Numbered from the stretch's first letter, positions 42,632 to 53,243 are shown. The stretch: DNA of 64,000 nt from Macrococcus epidermidis (GCF_003259695.1 NZ_PZJH01000001.1:62001-126000), one strand, 5' to 3'. The notes: a model not told the origin generated them from the letters alone. Program-made: numbers and translations.

Positions 42632-44266
42632 ATGAAAAAATCATTAATCATTGCTTTGTCTTTAACGACATTATTAGCTGCATGTGGAGAAGAAAAAACT
42701 CAGGATAAAGGTGCGACAAAAATAGAAAGTAATAATGCATCAAACGATACTACGAATACGAAGAACAGTGAAACTAAAAATTCATCTGAAAAGAAGATTG
42801 TTACAAAGTCTTCAGCAAAGAAAACAGGTAAAACTGATATTATGACATCGTCTTTTCATTCGATGTATATGCGAAATGATCATAGATTTGCCGTGGATAA
42901 GATTAAATTTGGTATGACTAAAGATGAAGTTGAAGCAATTTACGGTCCGTCACTTGGTAAAGGTAATGATCTTTATGGATTAAAGACGAGTGCATTATAT
43001 GACGTATATGCAGTAAACTATGATAATCAAAATAAAGTACGTCAGATTGTCATTAATCCTAATAAGAAAATTACAAAGAGTGAATTCATAAGAGTATATG
43101 CGAATCCTAGTGACGAGCCAGTATATCCATTTAATACTTTAGAATACAATGATAACGATAATAACGGTTTCAAAATTCGAGCAGCTTTTGATGACAACGA
43201 CTATTTAGTAGGTCTAGCTCAAATTAATGATGGTAAAGGTATGCAAGAATCAAGTGATGATACTGCAACTGATAAATCAATATATGAAAAATTTAAATCT
43301 GCAATGATTAATTATGCAGAAGATAAAGGTAAAGCTGTTACCGGCAGATACTTAAACCATGGTGGAGGAATCTCGACAGATATATTCACCAATACTGAGG
43401 ATGGGTTAATCTTATTACAAACGATGCTTAATCCAGGTGCCGATGTACACGATATTATTGCAGATGCAGGAGTTGTCATGTACGATGCCAAAGATGGCAC
43501 GATAGGGGAACATGACGCGTCATATGATACAGTTACAGCTGAAGGTATCACTGGTATGATGACTTCTGATTCTGATACAACCATTTATTTATTAGCGAAT
43601 AACGGTAAAGTATACGAATATCACTTCAAAGGTAATCAAGGATTAGGATATTTTGCGCTATACACTGAATCATGGGGATTTGAATCTGATATGATGCCAG
43701 AATTTAAAGAAACAACTGATCCTGAAATTAAGAAGATTGCTTCAGAAGTATTAGCAGGTAAATCAGTGTCTAAACCTACTTCAAAAAGTAAAGAAAACAA
43801 GACAAAAACAAAAAGTCAGTACAGCTTTATAGATGAAAACGGGAAAATTGATATTAAAGACCCTGCATTTAAACAGTATTTCTTCCATGAAGCGCATACT
43901 GAAGATTTTGCAGGAATAAAGGTTGGTATGACTCGAGAAGAAGTAGAGGCATTATATGGTCCGGTTGAAAAGAACCGAGGTTATGATATGCATCAAGGTG
44001 GGCTAGATAGAGTTGGTGATATATCTTTAGCGATGGGTCAAGATGATAGAGTCGGTGCAATTTACATAACCCCAGGTGTAGAAATGACTGATGCTGAATT
44101 TAACAAAGTTTTTGGTGAACCAACTGAAATTGTAAATGATGACTTATTGGGACCAGTGAAAATATATAATACGAATAAAAATAATGGTTTCCAGATAGTG
44201 ATTGGAAATGCAGGTGGGACAGTTCCGATTTTTATCAATAGGCCAGAAGGACAATATTTTAATTAA
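42632..44266 (+). CDS. large lipoprotein with BamE-like modules and a central shared domain
   Basis: A 544-residue lipoprotein with lipobox LLAAC and a Ser/Thr/Lys linker. Module 1 (about 75-200) has KFGMTKDEVEAIYGPSLG and VRQIVINPNKKIT. The central domain (about 210-380) has ITGRYLNHGGG-like and GITGMMTSDSDTTIYLLANN segments, similar to the secreted protein at 46537. The last module (about 400-540) has FAGIKVGMTREEVEALYGP and VGAIYITPG, like the 18522 lipoprotein. It looks like a composite of two neighbours' domains. Function unknown. Confidence 0.75.
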   Translation: MKKSLIIALSLTTLLAACGEEKTQDKGATKIESNNASNDTTNTKNSETKNSSEKKIVTKSSAKKTGKTDIMTSSFHSMYMRNDHRFAVDKIKFGMTKDEVEAIYGPSLGKGNDLYGLKTSALYDVYAVNYDNQNKVRQIVINPNKKITKSEFIRVYANPSDEPVYPFNTLEYNDNDNNGFKIRAAFDDNDYLVGLAQINDGKGMQESSDDTATDKSIYEKFKSAMINYAEDKGKAVTGRYLNHGGGISTDIFTNTEDGLILLQTMLNPGADVHDIIADAGVVMYDAKDGTIGEHDASYDTVTAEGITGMMTSDSDTTIYLLANNGKVYEYHFKGNQGLGYFALYTESWGFESDMMPEFKETTDPEIKKIASEVLAGKSVSKPTSKSKENKTKTKSQYSFIDENGKIDIKDPAFKQYFFHEAHTEDFAGIKVGMTREEVEALYGPVEKNRGYDMHQGGLDRVGDISLAMGQDDRVGAIYITPGVEMTDAEFNKVFGEPTEIVNDDLLGPVKIYNTNKNNGFQIVIGNAGGTVPIFINRPEGQYFN

Positions 44267-44269
44267 TAT

Positions 44270-44300
44270 TGAGCTCACTATTTATAGTGGGCTTCTTTTT
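44270..44300 (+). terminator. Rho-independent terminator
   Basis: GAGCTCACTAT and ATAGTGGGCTTC form a stem, then T6. Confidence 0.75.
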
Positions 44301-44372
44301 TATTATTTCTCTCTATATAACGTGTAAATATAATTATTTTTAGCTAAGATTATCATAAGAAGGAGTGATGGT

Positions 44373-44942
44373 ATGATTTTCGTAATTGGAGAGGTATTTA
44401 AAGAAAAATTAGCATCCGACAGTATGTCTGAAATTTTAAATACGATGCCACTTGCGCTTGCGTTACCTTTAAATGACAAAGGATATCGTATTCACTTAGG
44501 TACTCGTTTTAAAGATAGCGAGGATTTGCAGGATATTAAAGATTATCTGGCAGAAAAAGATATCTTTTTCAATCAATTTGATGACTATGATACATATACG
44601 TTAGATGACTGGGACCTTGATTACATTTATGATGCCTATGATACGGATACTTTAGTATTCTTCTCAAATGTGGGAGATGACACGATTGAGAGTATGGCAA
44701 GCTTCGGCAATAATTATGATTGTAAAAGTGTATTATATATCAATAAATTATTTATTAGTAAGGAAGCATTGCAGCTTATGTCTCATTCTTTTATAGAGGA
44801 GCAATATGTTCAGGGTTACGAAAGTGAAATCCCGAAAGATAAGATAACCATCATTCCAAAACATATCAGTGATACAGAAGCGGCACAGCTGATGATTGAT
44901 AAGATTATTGAGATAGAGAAAGCATTAAATAAAAAAAAATAA
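44373..44942 (+). CDS. hypothetical acidic protein
   Basis: A 189-residue soluble protein, rich in Asp in the middle (NQFDDYDTYTLDDWDLDYIY). It begins MIFVIGEVFKEKL and has Rossmann-like strands (TLVFFSNVGDDTI, KSVLYINKLFIS). No known motif. AAGGAGTG precedes the start. It is a single-gene unit ending before a strong hairpin. I cannot suggest a function. Confidence 0.6.
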   Translation: MIFVIGEVFKEKLASDSMSEILNTMPLALALPLNDKGYRIHLGTRFKDSEDLQDIKDYLAEKDIFFNQFDDYDTYTLDDWDLDYIYDAYDTDTLVFFSNVGDDTIESMASFGNNYDCKSVLYINKLFISKEALQLMSHSFIEEQYVQGYESEIPKDKITIIPKHISDTEAAQLMIDKIIEIEKALNKKK

Positions 44943-44977
44943 AAAATTTTGCTTCACCGTATAACTAGAATATAAAT

Positions 44978-45010
44978 TAAAAACGCTTATCCAGAAGGAT
45001 AGGCGTTTTT
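44978..45010. terminator. terminator hairpin
   Basis: AAAAACGCTTATCC and GGATAGGCGTTTTT form a nearly perfect stem with AGAA loop. It can serve the rightward gene and borders the leftward remnant. Confidence 0.88.
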
Positions 45011-45200
45011 AACTATATCGGTGCTGTGCTTTGAAAAATTTAATTATTTCATAGATATTAATAAGAGCTAAAATGATTGCAACGAAAGCATGTGTAACTT
45101 GTCCAAAGCCATAATAATGTTCAAGTTGATAAAGAAAAATTCCTAACACAAATGAAGCAGTGAGCACTGTAAACTATAGTAACTTTCTATGTAAATAGCA
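45009..45200 (-). pseudogene. remnant of a small membrane protein gene
   Basis: A leftward frame ending at TAA 45009 reads TVLTASFVLGIFLYQ, LEHYYGFGQVTHAFVAI, ILALINIYEIIKFF, then AQHRYS. This is two membrane helices with a short loop. Upstream in the same frame is TAG (45176-45174) preceded by YLHRKLL, and no start codon with a ribosome site is seen. TAG could derive from TGG (Trp). Confidence 0.55.
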
Positions 45201-45212
45201 GCTGTTAAAAAA

Positions 45213-45803
45213 TTAATATCCAAAAGTAATCGTAGTTGTAGAAAGGATATATACTTTATTTAATTTTTCATTTTTATCGAAATGGAATTCTGCTGAACCA
45301 GATTTTGTTCTGATAACATAAGATTCAGTATAGAATTTTTTAGTCTTACTATCTTTTAGTTGACCTTCTTCAATTTCATATTTTCCATACAACTTCTTAA
45401 TTTGTGCTAATGAAACTTTTCCTTTTTGTACTGGCATCTGAATAACGAAATACTCTTTACCAGCTTTAAGACCAAGTGTGTCATATTTCTTAGTTAATAA
45501 TTTGCTGTTGAACTTTTTATGTTCATTGTATTTTGCTAATGCCATCAGCGCAGGATCAGCTTGTTTAGCAGTGACACTCTTAGTTACTTTCATACCATTT
45601 ACCGTTACGTTTGAGTTCAGTAACGCACGTTTGAAATCTTTATCCAGTACGAATTTGTGGCTGTAACCTGTGTAACCATTCCATTTGTAATAAGGTGCAA
45701 CAGTCTTCGTTGAGGACTTCACAGGTATCTTAGCATCAGCGACAGCAGGTGTTAGACCAAGTAGAAGTGTTGAAGCAATTCCGACTTTTAATAAATTTTT
45801 CAT
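45213..45803 (-). CDS. secreted protein with 'YGKY' module
   Basis: A 196-residue exported protein: signal peptide MKNLLKVGIASTLLLGL, cleavage near VADA. The mature part has VSLAQIKKLYGKYEIEEGQL near residue 135 and ends in beta strands (SAEFHFDKNEKLNKVYIL), the same arrangement as the 13934 and 20416 products. It starts behind AGGGGA. Likely a member of the same lineage-specific secreted family. Function unknown. Confidence 0.7.
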   Translation of the reverse strand: MKNLLKVGIASTLLLGLTPAVADAKIPVKSSTKTVAPYYKWNGYTGYSHKFVLDKDFKRALLNSNVTVNGMKVTKSVTAKQADPALMALAKYNEHKKFNSKLLTKKYDTLGLKAGKEYFVIQMPVQKGKVSLAQIKKLYGKYEIEEGQLKDSKTKKFYTESYVIRTKSGSAEFHFDKNEKLNKVYILSTTTITFGY

Positions 45804-45942
45804 AAATTATCCCCTCTTCCTTTTTTTCTTTTAGTATAAGAAGAAAAACTGTAAAAATATAGAGAATCATTTGAAATTTAAGGTAAATTTAAGGTTTAGA
45901 TGAGTATATATAATGCTAGAATAATATAAAAGGAGTGATACA

Positions 45943-46425
45943 ATGGATGCTTATATCAACTTCTGGAAAAATGCATTTAACTTCAAAGGTCGTTCAAACA
46001 GAACAGAATTTAATATGGGGTTCTGGCCACACATCTTATGTATCATCTTAGTATTTACGATTGGTCCGATGCTTGGATTACCGAAACTGGGATTTAATTT
46101 GAAGACACCTTTGTTTGAGATGTTATTCGATTTAAACTGGCAGTTATATCATCTTTTGATTGTAGTCGTATTTTTAATTCCGCTCATCTCATTAATGATG
46201 CGTAGATGTAATGATTTAAAGATTGAGGGTATTCATGCGATGCTAATTGGATTTTTTCCAGTATGTTATACATTCTATATTTTATTATTTGCGATTATGG
46301 GGCAAGGTTTACCTGGAGATGTGATATGGATAGAAATAATATTTTACGTTATTATACTGCTGCCGATTATTTATTTCTTTTATATGTTATGTATATTTTC
46401 ATTTAAAAAGGGCAGCGAATATTAA
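45943..46425 (+). CDS. DUF805 family membrane protein
   Basis: A 160-residue protein with the DUF805 start YINFWKNAFNFKGRSNRTEF, where GRSNR is the family's cytoplasmic motif. Four membrane helices follow, with a mid-loop LMMRRCNDLKIEG in place of the common RRLHD. Function of the family is unknown. AAGGAGTG precedes the ATG. It is intact, unlike the copies at 19734 and 41248. It has no downstream partner. Confidence 0.85.
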   Translation: MDAYINFWKNAFNFKGRSNRTEFNMGFWPHILCIILVFTIGPMLGLPKLGFNLKTPLFEMLFDLNWQLYHLLIVVVFLIPLISLMMRRCNDLKIEGIHAMLIGFFPVCYTFYILLFAIMGQGLPGDVIWIEIIFYVIILLPIIYFFYMLCIFSFKKGSEY

Positions 46426-46536
46426 TATCAACTCATTTGTAAATATTTTGTAAATAAACCTTCGGACTGAGCGTAATAAAGAAATAATTTGTGTATAATG
46501 AAACCGAATACAAAATTAACCTTGGAGGTTTAAATC

Positions 46537-47418
46537 ATGAAAAAATTATTACCTGTAGTGCTTGGTGCAACGCTAGTGTCATCCTTAATTGGTGGAGAAA
46601 CAAATGCCGCTTTAAAGAAGCCTGAAATAGTTTGGAAAGTAAGTAATACTGCTGGGTTTGTGGATGTAGATGCAGCAAAGAATAGTACGGTTTATATTTA
46701 TAAAGGTGGAAAATCTTTAGGTAAAGGGAAAGTCGGTAAATATGGTAGTGCTAATGTTTCGATTCAACCTCAGAAAAAAGGTACTGTGCTACGCGTATTC
46801 TATAAGACAGCTAAAGGTACAAAAAGTCCCGAAACGAAAGTAACTGTAACGGGTAACTATAAAAAGAAAAAGCAATTAGCAGTGAAGAAATTTACTTTAG
46901 CAGAACGTTACGCAATTACTAATGACTTCGTGAAATGGGCATCGGTTAAGGCAAAGAAAGAACGTAAAGCTGTGACGACTAAATTCTTTGATCACGGAGC
47001 TGCAGGAAAAGGAGATTGGTATGCTGGAACACCTCATGGTCATATGCAGGTGCAGGATTTTAATAATCCAGGCTATTATGCATTTGGGTTACACGCTATC
47101 GGAGGCGTAGCTTTCTATAGTCCTAAAGATAATCAGTATGGTTACTCTAAAGACGGATATAACACGTATACAGCTGAGGGCTATTTTAACATTGCTAAAC
47201 CTAAGACTTATGTTACAAAATATGTACTGGGTGATAACGGCGTAGTTTATGAACTGAAGAAAAAACGTGAACATATGAGTTTCTCAGCTGGTTTTGGTGA
47301 ATATAATGATAACGGATATGGCGGAACATTCACACCAGGTAAAGGTTACAATATGATTGTTTCAAAAGATAAAGCAGCACAATCTAAACTGAAAGCAATT
47401 ATGAAAAAATATCAATAA
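46537..47418 (+). CDS. secreted protein with Ig-like and shared lipoprotein domain
   Basis: A 293-residue exported protein (signal peptide MKKLLPVVLGATLVSSLIG, cleavage near ETNA). Residues about 30-110 form a bacterial Ig-like repeat with TVYIYKGGKSLGKGKVGK. From about 125 a domain follows (RYAITNDFVKWASVKAKKER, FFDHGAAGKG, NTYTAEGYFNI) that matches the central domain of the 42632 lipoprotein. Cell-surface or released; no catalytic residues recognised. The start follows TTGGAGG. Confidence 0.75.
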   Translation: MKKLLPVVLGATLVSSLIGGETNAALKKPEIVWKVSNTAGFVDVDAAKNSTVYIYKGGKSLGKGKVGKYGSANVSIQPQKKGTVLRVFYKTAKGTKSPETKVTVTGNYKKKKQLAVKKFTLAERYAITNDFVKWASVKAKKERKAVTTKFFDHGAAGKGDWYAGTPHGHMQVQDFNNPGYYAFGLHAIGGVAFYSPKDNQYGYSKDGYNTYTAEGYFNIAKPKTYVTKYVLGDNGVVYELKKKREHMSFSAGFGEYNDNGYGGTFTPGKGYNMIVSKDKAAQSKLKAIMKKYQ

Positions 47419-47421
47419 TAA

Positions 47422-47457
47422 AGACACGCACAACCATGATGGTTGTGCGTGTTTATT
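47422..47457. terminator. terminator hairpin
   Basis: ACACGCACAACC and GGTTGTGCGTGT form a perfect 12-base stem with ATGAT loop; T-rich to the right. Confidence 0.9.
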
Positions 47458-47641
47458 TTATATTTGATTGATTTTTGATGTCTTTAAGCAGTTCAATCAT
47501 TTCTTGATTTTGTCTGATGATATATTTCGTATTCTGGCGTGTGTTGTAAATATGTGATAATACGAAGCCGATGATAAGCGCAGGCAACAAATACATAAGG
47601 ATGTATAGGATGGACATTACAGATACTCCAATCCATTCCAT
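47453..47641 (-). CDS. small single-helix membrane protein (third of three)
   Basis: A 62-residue protein: one N-terminal membrane helix (SILYILMYLLPALIIGFVL), then a basic segment and RQNQEMIELLKDIKNQ. Its ATG overlaps the preceding stop by one base (TAATG). The C-terminal motif is the same as in its two upstream neighbours, so the three are tandem duplicates. Confidence 0.65.
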   Translation of the reverse strand: MEWIGVSVMSILYILMYLLPALIIGFVLSHIYNTRQNTKYIIRQNQEMIELLKDIKNQSNIK

Positions 47642-47814
47642 TAGAAATCATCCTTTCTGTTTTGCTTCAATAGAGCGATGATTTCTTCGTTTTGTTTAAT
47701 TAACTGTGATGTATTCTGATAATTTTTATAGATGTACTTCACAATTAGGATAATACATACTATAGGGAGAAGAATTGTTAACAAGGAAAAGACTAATCCT
47801 GTTATACTCATCAT
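47641..47814 (-). CDS. small single-helix membrane protein (second of three)
   Basis: A 57-residue protein (ATG 47814, or the in-frame ATG three bases on). The helix is GLVFSLLTILLPIVCIILIV, then KYIYKN and the tail LIKQNEEIIALLKQNRKDDF. Its start overlaps the previous stop (ATGA), and its stop overlaps the next start. It shares QNEEIIALLKQN exactly with the upstream gene. Confidence 0.7.
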   Translation of the reverse strand: MMSITGLVFSLLTILLPIVCIILIVKYIYKNYQNTSQLIKQNEEIIALLKQNRKDDF

Positions 47815-47990
47815 AATGTTTGTCCTCCACCTTTATTATTTTGCTTCAACAAAGCGATGATTTCTTCGTTTTGTGCAATGATCTTCTCTGAATTTAATTT
47901 CGTTCTGTAACCATCCATTAGGATAAGAAAGACTATGAGAATAGGAACAAGACTAATTACGATGGATACCAATGCTTCAAACCAAGCCAT
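47811..47990 (-). CDS. small single-helix membrane protein (first of three)
   Basis: A 59-residue protein, MAWFEALVSIVISLVPILIV at the start with one helix, then KIIAQNEEIIALLKQNNKGG. The ATG at 47990 follows GAAGGTGG. It heads a three-gene unit with overlapping stops and starts. The heptad-like tail could form a coiled coil. The family (perhaps like DUF4083-type proteins) is not certain. Confidence 0.7.
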   Translation of the reverse strand: MAWFEALVSIVISLVPILIVFLILMDGYRTKLNSEKIIAQNEEIIALLKQNNKGGGQTL

Positions 47991-48040
47991 AACATTACCA
48001 CCTTCTACATTTTTATTCCATTATAACATAAAATGTATAT

Positions 48041-48745
48041 TTAATAGTTTGTAGCCTGTACAAAAAACTTCGAATGTTTATAGTGGTACGTAATCTTTGA
48101 GAAATCAAATGGCTCACCTGTTGCAAGGTAGACAACTTGTTCTAAAAACAGAGCAGGATTACCTTGTTTCAGTTCAAGTTTCTTAGCATCGATGTCATTG
48201 AGTTCATCAATATGCATATAAATATCAGCAAAACTAATATTAAACTTTAAAGCATCTGTTAAGTAATTAAAGATGGATCCTTCAGCAATTTCATTGTTCA
48301 AATATGGAACAAGTTTAACCGGAAAGTAAGATACTTCAATACATAAAATATCGTTATCAATTCTTCGCAAACGTTCTACGTAATAAACTTCTTCATTCTC
48401 TTCCAGATGCAGATTCATCTTTACTTCGTCATCTGCGTTCATTCTTTCTAATTTCAGAACTTCAGATGTGATATTGAATTCCTTTAAATCTGCAGTAAAT
48501 CCTCTATTCGTCAGCAAACTGACATATCCTTCACGACGTTGACGTCTCACAAATATCCCGCTTCCGCGCTGCTGAAATATTGCACCACGTTTCTCAAGTG
48601 TATCGAGCGCTTTCGTGATGGTGCTTTTTGAAACGTTATGCTGTTTCATGAGTGATTCAACGTTTGGTAATTTAGTCCCCTGTTCTAATTTCTGGTCATA
48701 TATACTTTGTTGAATAGTTTCTGCGATAATTTCATATTTGTTCAA
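48041..48745 (-). CDS. GntR/UTRA-family transcriptional regulator of bgl operon
   Basis: A 234-residue regulator. The N-terminal winged helix (TKLPNVESLMKQHNVSKSTI, TKALDTLEKRGAIF) is GntR type, and the rest is a UTRA effector domain (EEVYYVERLRRIDNDILCIE). The start is TTG 48745, giving MNKYEIIAETIQQ, six bases after AGGAGTG; the longer frame to 48775 runs over that site. It is divergent from the beta-glucoside PTS genes, which it probably represses until a phospho-beta-glucoside binds. Confidence 0.85.
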   Translation of the reverse strand: MNKYEIIAETIQQSIYDQKLEQGTKLPNVESLMKQHNVSKSTITKALDTLEKRGAIFQQRGSGIFVRRQRREGYVSLLTNRGFTADLKEFNITSEVLKLERMNADDEVKMNLHLEENEEVYYVERLRRIDNDILCIEVSYFPVKLVPYLNNEIAEGSIFNYLTDALKFNISFADIYMHIDELNDIDAKKLELKQGNPALFLEQVVYLATGEPFDFSKITYHYKHSKFFVQATNY

Positions 48746-48808
48746 ATTTAACACTCCTAAATATCTACTTGTCACTAATTATACATTATTTATATTATTT
48801 CGCACTTG

Positions 48809-48832
48809 TTTAATTAAACCGGTTCAATTAAA
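48809..48832. promoter_or_regulatory. 24-bp palindromic operator of bgl operon
   Basis: TTTAATTAAACC and GGTTCAATTAAA form a palindrome with 11 of 12 matching pairs centred on CCGG. It lies between the divergent regulator and PTS genes. TATAAT near 48842 is a likely -10 for the PTS gene. GntR-type dimers bind such sites. Confidence 0.65.
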
Positions 48833-48878
48833 ATGAAAATGTATAATAAATTAGAACGTAATCAATGGAGATGATATT

Positions 48879-50783
48879 ATGGCAAAACAAGTGAGAAACT
48901 ATGAACAACTCGCTCATGATATTTTAGGGGCAGTGGGTGGAGAAGAAAACATTGTTAATGTAGCAAGATGTGCTACACGTTTAAGATTGGTATTAAAACG
49001 TTCGAATCCTGAATTTAAAAAGAAAGTGTCAGAAATGCCTGGAGTTATAACGGTAGTTGAGAACGGCGGACAATTTCAAATCGTAATCGGACAACATGTT
49101 GGTGAAGTATATGATGCATTTACTAACATTACAAATGTTGAAGATAATACAGAGGAAAACATGCAAAAAGGATCGATTCTTAACAGAGTCATTGCTACAA
49201 TGTCTGCAGTATTTGCACCTTTCATCTATATCTTAGCAGCAGCGGGGATTTTACAAGGTATCTTAATATTAATTAACTTAGCATGGCCAGCTTTTGCGAA
49301 GACGGGAACTTATGAAGTATTTAGCTTCATTTCATGGTCACCATTCACATTCTTACCAATTTTCATTGCTTTAACTGCTTCTAAACATTTTAAAGTCAAC
49401 ACTTATATTGCTGTTGTTTGTGCTATGGCTTTAGTAAGTCCTACTTGGGCTGAAATTGCAGGACGTATTGCTGAAGGAGAGAAGATAACATTTATGGGAA
49501 TTGCACTTTCACAAACAGTGTATACTTCTTCAGTATTACCTCCATTATTCTTAGTTTGGATTTTATCTTATGTTGAAAGGTTCTTTAATAAAGTTTTCCC
49601 AGAGGTTGTAAGATCTTTATTTGTTCCGTTAATGTGTATGGTAATTATGGTTCCTTTAACAATATTATTAATCGGGCCATTATCAACATTATTTGCAAAT
49701 GGTGTAGCTGATGGCTATAACTATTTAGCAGAGAATTTACCAATAGTAGCTGCAATTATTATTGGTGCATTTTGGCAGGTGTTTGTTATCTTTGGTGTTC
49801 ACTGGGGTATTACACCTGTTGTCCTTGCTAACTTCGATAACTATGGTCGTGACTCTTTCCAAGCTTATCAAACAATCGCTGTTATAGCACAAGTTGGTGC
49901 TGTATTGGGTGTATTCTTAAAATCAAAAGTTCAGGAAACAAAATCAGTTGCATTATCAGCAGGTATTACTGGTATTTTTGGTATCACTGAACCTTCTATT
50001 TATGGTATTAACTTGAGATTTAAAAAACCTTTTATTATAGGTTGTATATCAGGAGCTGTTGGTGCGGTAGTAGCAAGTTTCTTTAATCCATACTATTACG
50101 TTTATGCTGGATTGCCTGGACCGTTAACAATTGTAAATGGTATCAGTAAAGATAACCCATCATCGTTTATCGGAATATGTATTGGCGTTGCAATTGCAAT
50201 TATTTTACCGATTGTATTAATTATGATGTTTGGTTATGGTGAAGATACAGCTAAAGCTGTTGATACGAAATTAGATACACCAGAAGATATTGACGATGAG
50301 GATAACATTATTACTACTGAATCATTAGAACAAGTGGTTGTTTCTCCGTTATCAGGTAAATTTATTCCATTGAATGAAGTTAAAGACCCGGTATTTAATA
50401 GTGGTGCAATGGGTAAAGGTTTTGCGATAGACCCTTCAGAAGGTATTGTATCTTCGCCAGTTGAAGGTTCGATTGTTATGACAACACCGTCAAAACATGC
50501 AATAGGTATAAAGAGTAATGATGGTGTTGAAGTTTTAATACATGTTGGTTTAGATACTGTTGAATTAAAAGGTGAACATTTTGATCTTTTAGTAAACGAA
50601 GGTGATAAAGTTTCAATTGGACAACCATTAATTCATTTTGATAAAAAAGCAATTGAATCAAAAGGTTATTCAACTGTAACTCCAGTTGTTGTGACAAATA
50701 CAATGAACTACAATGATGTCATTATTGACAATACAAATACGTCGGTTTCAAATTCAAATAGAATGATAACAATTATTAAATAG
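48879..50783 (+). CDS. bglP: beta-glucoside-specific PTS enzyme IIBCA
   Basis: A 634-residue three-domain permease. EIIB (1-85) carries the phosphorylated Cys31 in ARCATRLR. EIIC (about 100-455) has eight to ten helices and GITEPSIYG (368-376). EIIA (about 485-630) has His540 and the phosphorylated His555 in VLIHVGLDTV. It imports and phosphorylates aryl-beta-glucosides such as salicin or arbutin; specificity is inferred from family and from the neighbouring phospho-beta-glucosidase. The next gene follows 12 bases later with its own GGAGG. Confidence 0.9.
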   Translation: MAKQVRNYEQLAHDILGAVGGEENIVNVARCATRLRLVLKRSNPEFKKKVSEMPGVITVVENGGQFQIVIGQHVGEVYDAFTNITNVEDNTEENMQKGSILNRVIATMSAVFAPFIYILAAAGILQGILILINLAWPAFAKTGTYEVFSFISWSPFTFLPIFIALTASKHFKVNTYIAVVCAMALVSPTWAEIAGRIAEGEKITFMGIALSQTVYTSSVLPPLFLVWILSYVERFFNKVFPEVVRSLFVPLMCMVIMVPLTILLIGPLSTLFANGVADGYNYLAENLPIVAAIIIGAFWQVFVIFGVHWGITPVVLANFDNYGRDSFQAYQTIAVIAQVGAVLGVFLKSKVQETKSVALSAGITGIFGITEPSIYGINLRFKKPFIIGCISGAVGAVVASFFNPYYYVYAGLPGPLTIVNGISKDNPSSFIGICIGVAIAIILPIVLIMMFGYGEDTAKAVDTKLDTPEDIDDEDNIITTESLEQVVVSPLSGKFIPLNEVKDPVFNSGAMGKGFAIDPSEGIVSSPVEGSIVMTTPSKHAIGIKSNDGVEVLIHVGLDTVELKGEHFDLLVNEGDKVSIGQPLIHFDKKAIESKGYSTVTPVVVTNTMNYNDVIIDNTNTSVSNSNRMITIIK

Positions 50784-52235
<1,452 letters not shown>

Positions 52236-52242
52236 TTAAAAC

Positions 52243-52280
52243 AATAAGGATTTTGACATTTGTCAAAGTCCTTATTTTCA
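52243..52280 (+). terminator. hairpin between phospho-glucosidase and HAD genes
   Basis: AATAAGGATTTTGAC and GTCAAAGTCCTTATT form a long stem with a bulge, followed by TTT. It may partly terminate or protect the upstream message. Confidence 0.65.
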
Positions 52281-52297
52281 AATAGGAGTGTGTATTT

Positions 52298-53113
52298 ATG
52301 GCTAAAGAAATTAAATTAATTGCTTTAGATTGTGATGGAACTTTAATAGCTGACGATAGAACAATTACAGAAAGAACGAAAAAAGTGCTGATGAAAGCGC
52401 AGGAAAAAGGAATTAAGGTAGCACTTGTATCAGGACGCCCGAGAACAGGATTTAAGTTTGAGATAGAACAGTTAGCGCTTGATAAACATCATGGCATAAT
52501 CGGCGCTTACAATGGTGGTATGGTCATAGATATTGAAACGAATGAAGTGAAATATAAACAGTCATTAACGAATCAGGACGCTAAAGATTTCTTAAAAGCG
52601 ATTGCGCATTTAAACATTATCCACATCGTTGATAACGGTACAGATTTATATGCAAACGATGCAGATAATCAATATGTCATTCATGAATATCGTGATCATG
52701 GACTTAATTTTAATCTCACACATGATTTACATGAAAGACTTGATTTTGATCCGATGAAGATTTTACTTACAGCAGATCCTGACCGTATAGATGAAATTGA
52801 TGAAGAGATATTATCGATCTGTGGGGATACCTTTGGTGCAATACGGTCAACACCATTTTATTTAGAGATTACTGCTAAAGGTGTAAATAAATCCAGTGCA
52901 CTCGACCATATTTGCGAAGGATTAAATATTGCTAAAGACAATGTCATTGCATTTGGCGATCAACTAAATGACATGGAAATGGTTAGAGATGCAGGTATCG
53001 GTGTTGCCATGGGAAATGCGCATCCAGATTTAAAGCAGGTTGCTGATATTGTAACTGATGATAATAATAATGATGGTATCGCAAAAGTACTCGAAGAGAT
53101 ACTTGATTTATAG
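52298..53113 (+). CDS. Cof-type HAD hydrolase
   Basis: A 271-residue HAD IIB phosphatase: ALDCDGTLIADDRTIT at residue 8, VSGRP motif II, the Lys in AKGVNKSSAL motif III, and FGDQLNDMEMVRDAGIGVAM motif IV. The large C2 cap lies between motifs II and III. Such enzymes dephosphorylate sugar phosphates. It is behind the bgl genes, separated by a hairpin, and may act on their products. Start follows AGGAG. Confidence 0.87.
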   Translation: MAKEIKLIALDCDGTLIADDRTITERTKKVLMKAQEKGIKVALVSGRPRTGFKFEIEQLALDKHHGIIGAYNGGMVIDIETNEVKYKQSLTNQDAKDFLKAIAHLNIIHIVDNGTDLYANDADNQYVIHEYRDHGLNFNLTHDLHERLDFDPMKILLTADPDRIDEIDEEILSICGDTFGAIRSTPFYLEITAKGVNKSSALDHICEGLNIAKDNVIAFGDQLNDMEMVRDAGIGVAMGNAHPDLKQVADIVTDDNNNDGIAKVLEEILDL

Positions 53114-53123
53114 TTTCTGTGAT

Positions 53124-53153
53124 GAAGGGCGTGCGAAAGTGCGTCTTTTTTAT
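53124..53153 (+). terminator. Rho-independent terminator
   Basis: GGGCGTGC and GTGCGTCTT with a GAAA loop, followed by T6. Confidence 0.8.
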
Positions 53154-53243
53154 TAGTTTTTTTCTGTATTTTCTGACAATAATATTTACTTTTTTTTAAG
53201 GCATTGTATAATATTGTTAATACAACAAAAAGAGGTGGGTTAA

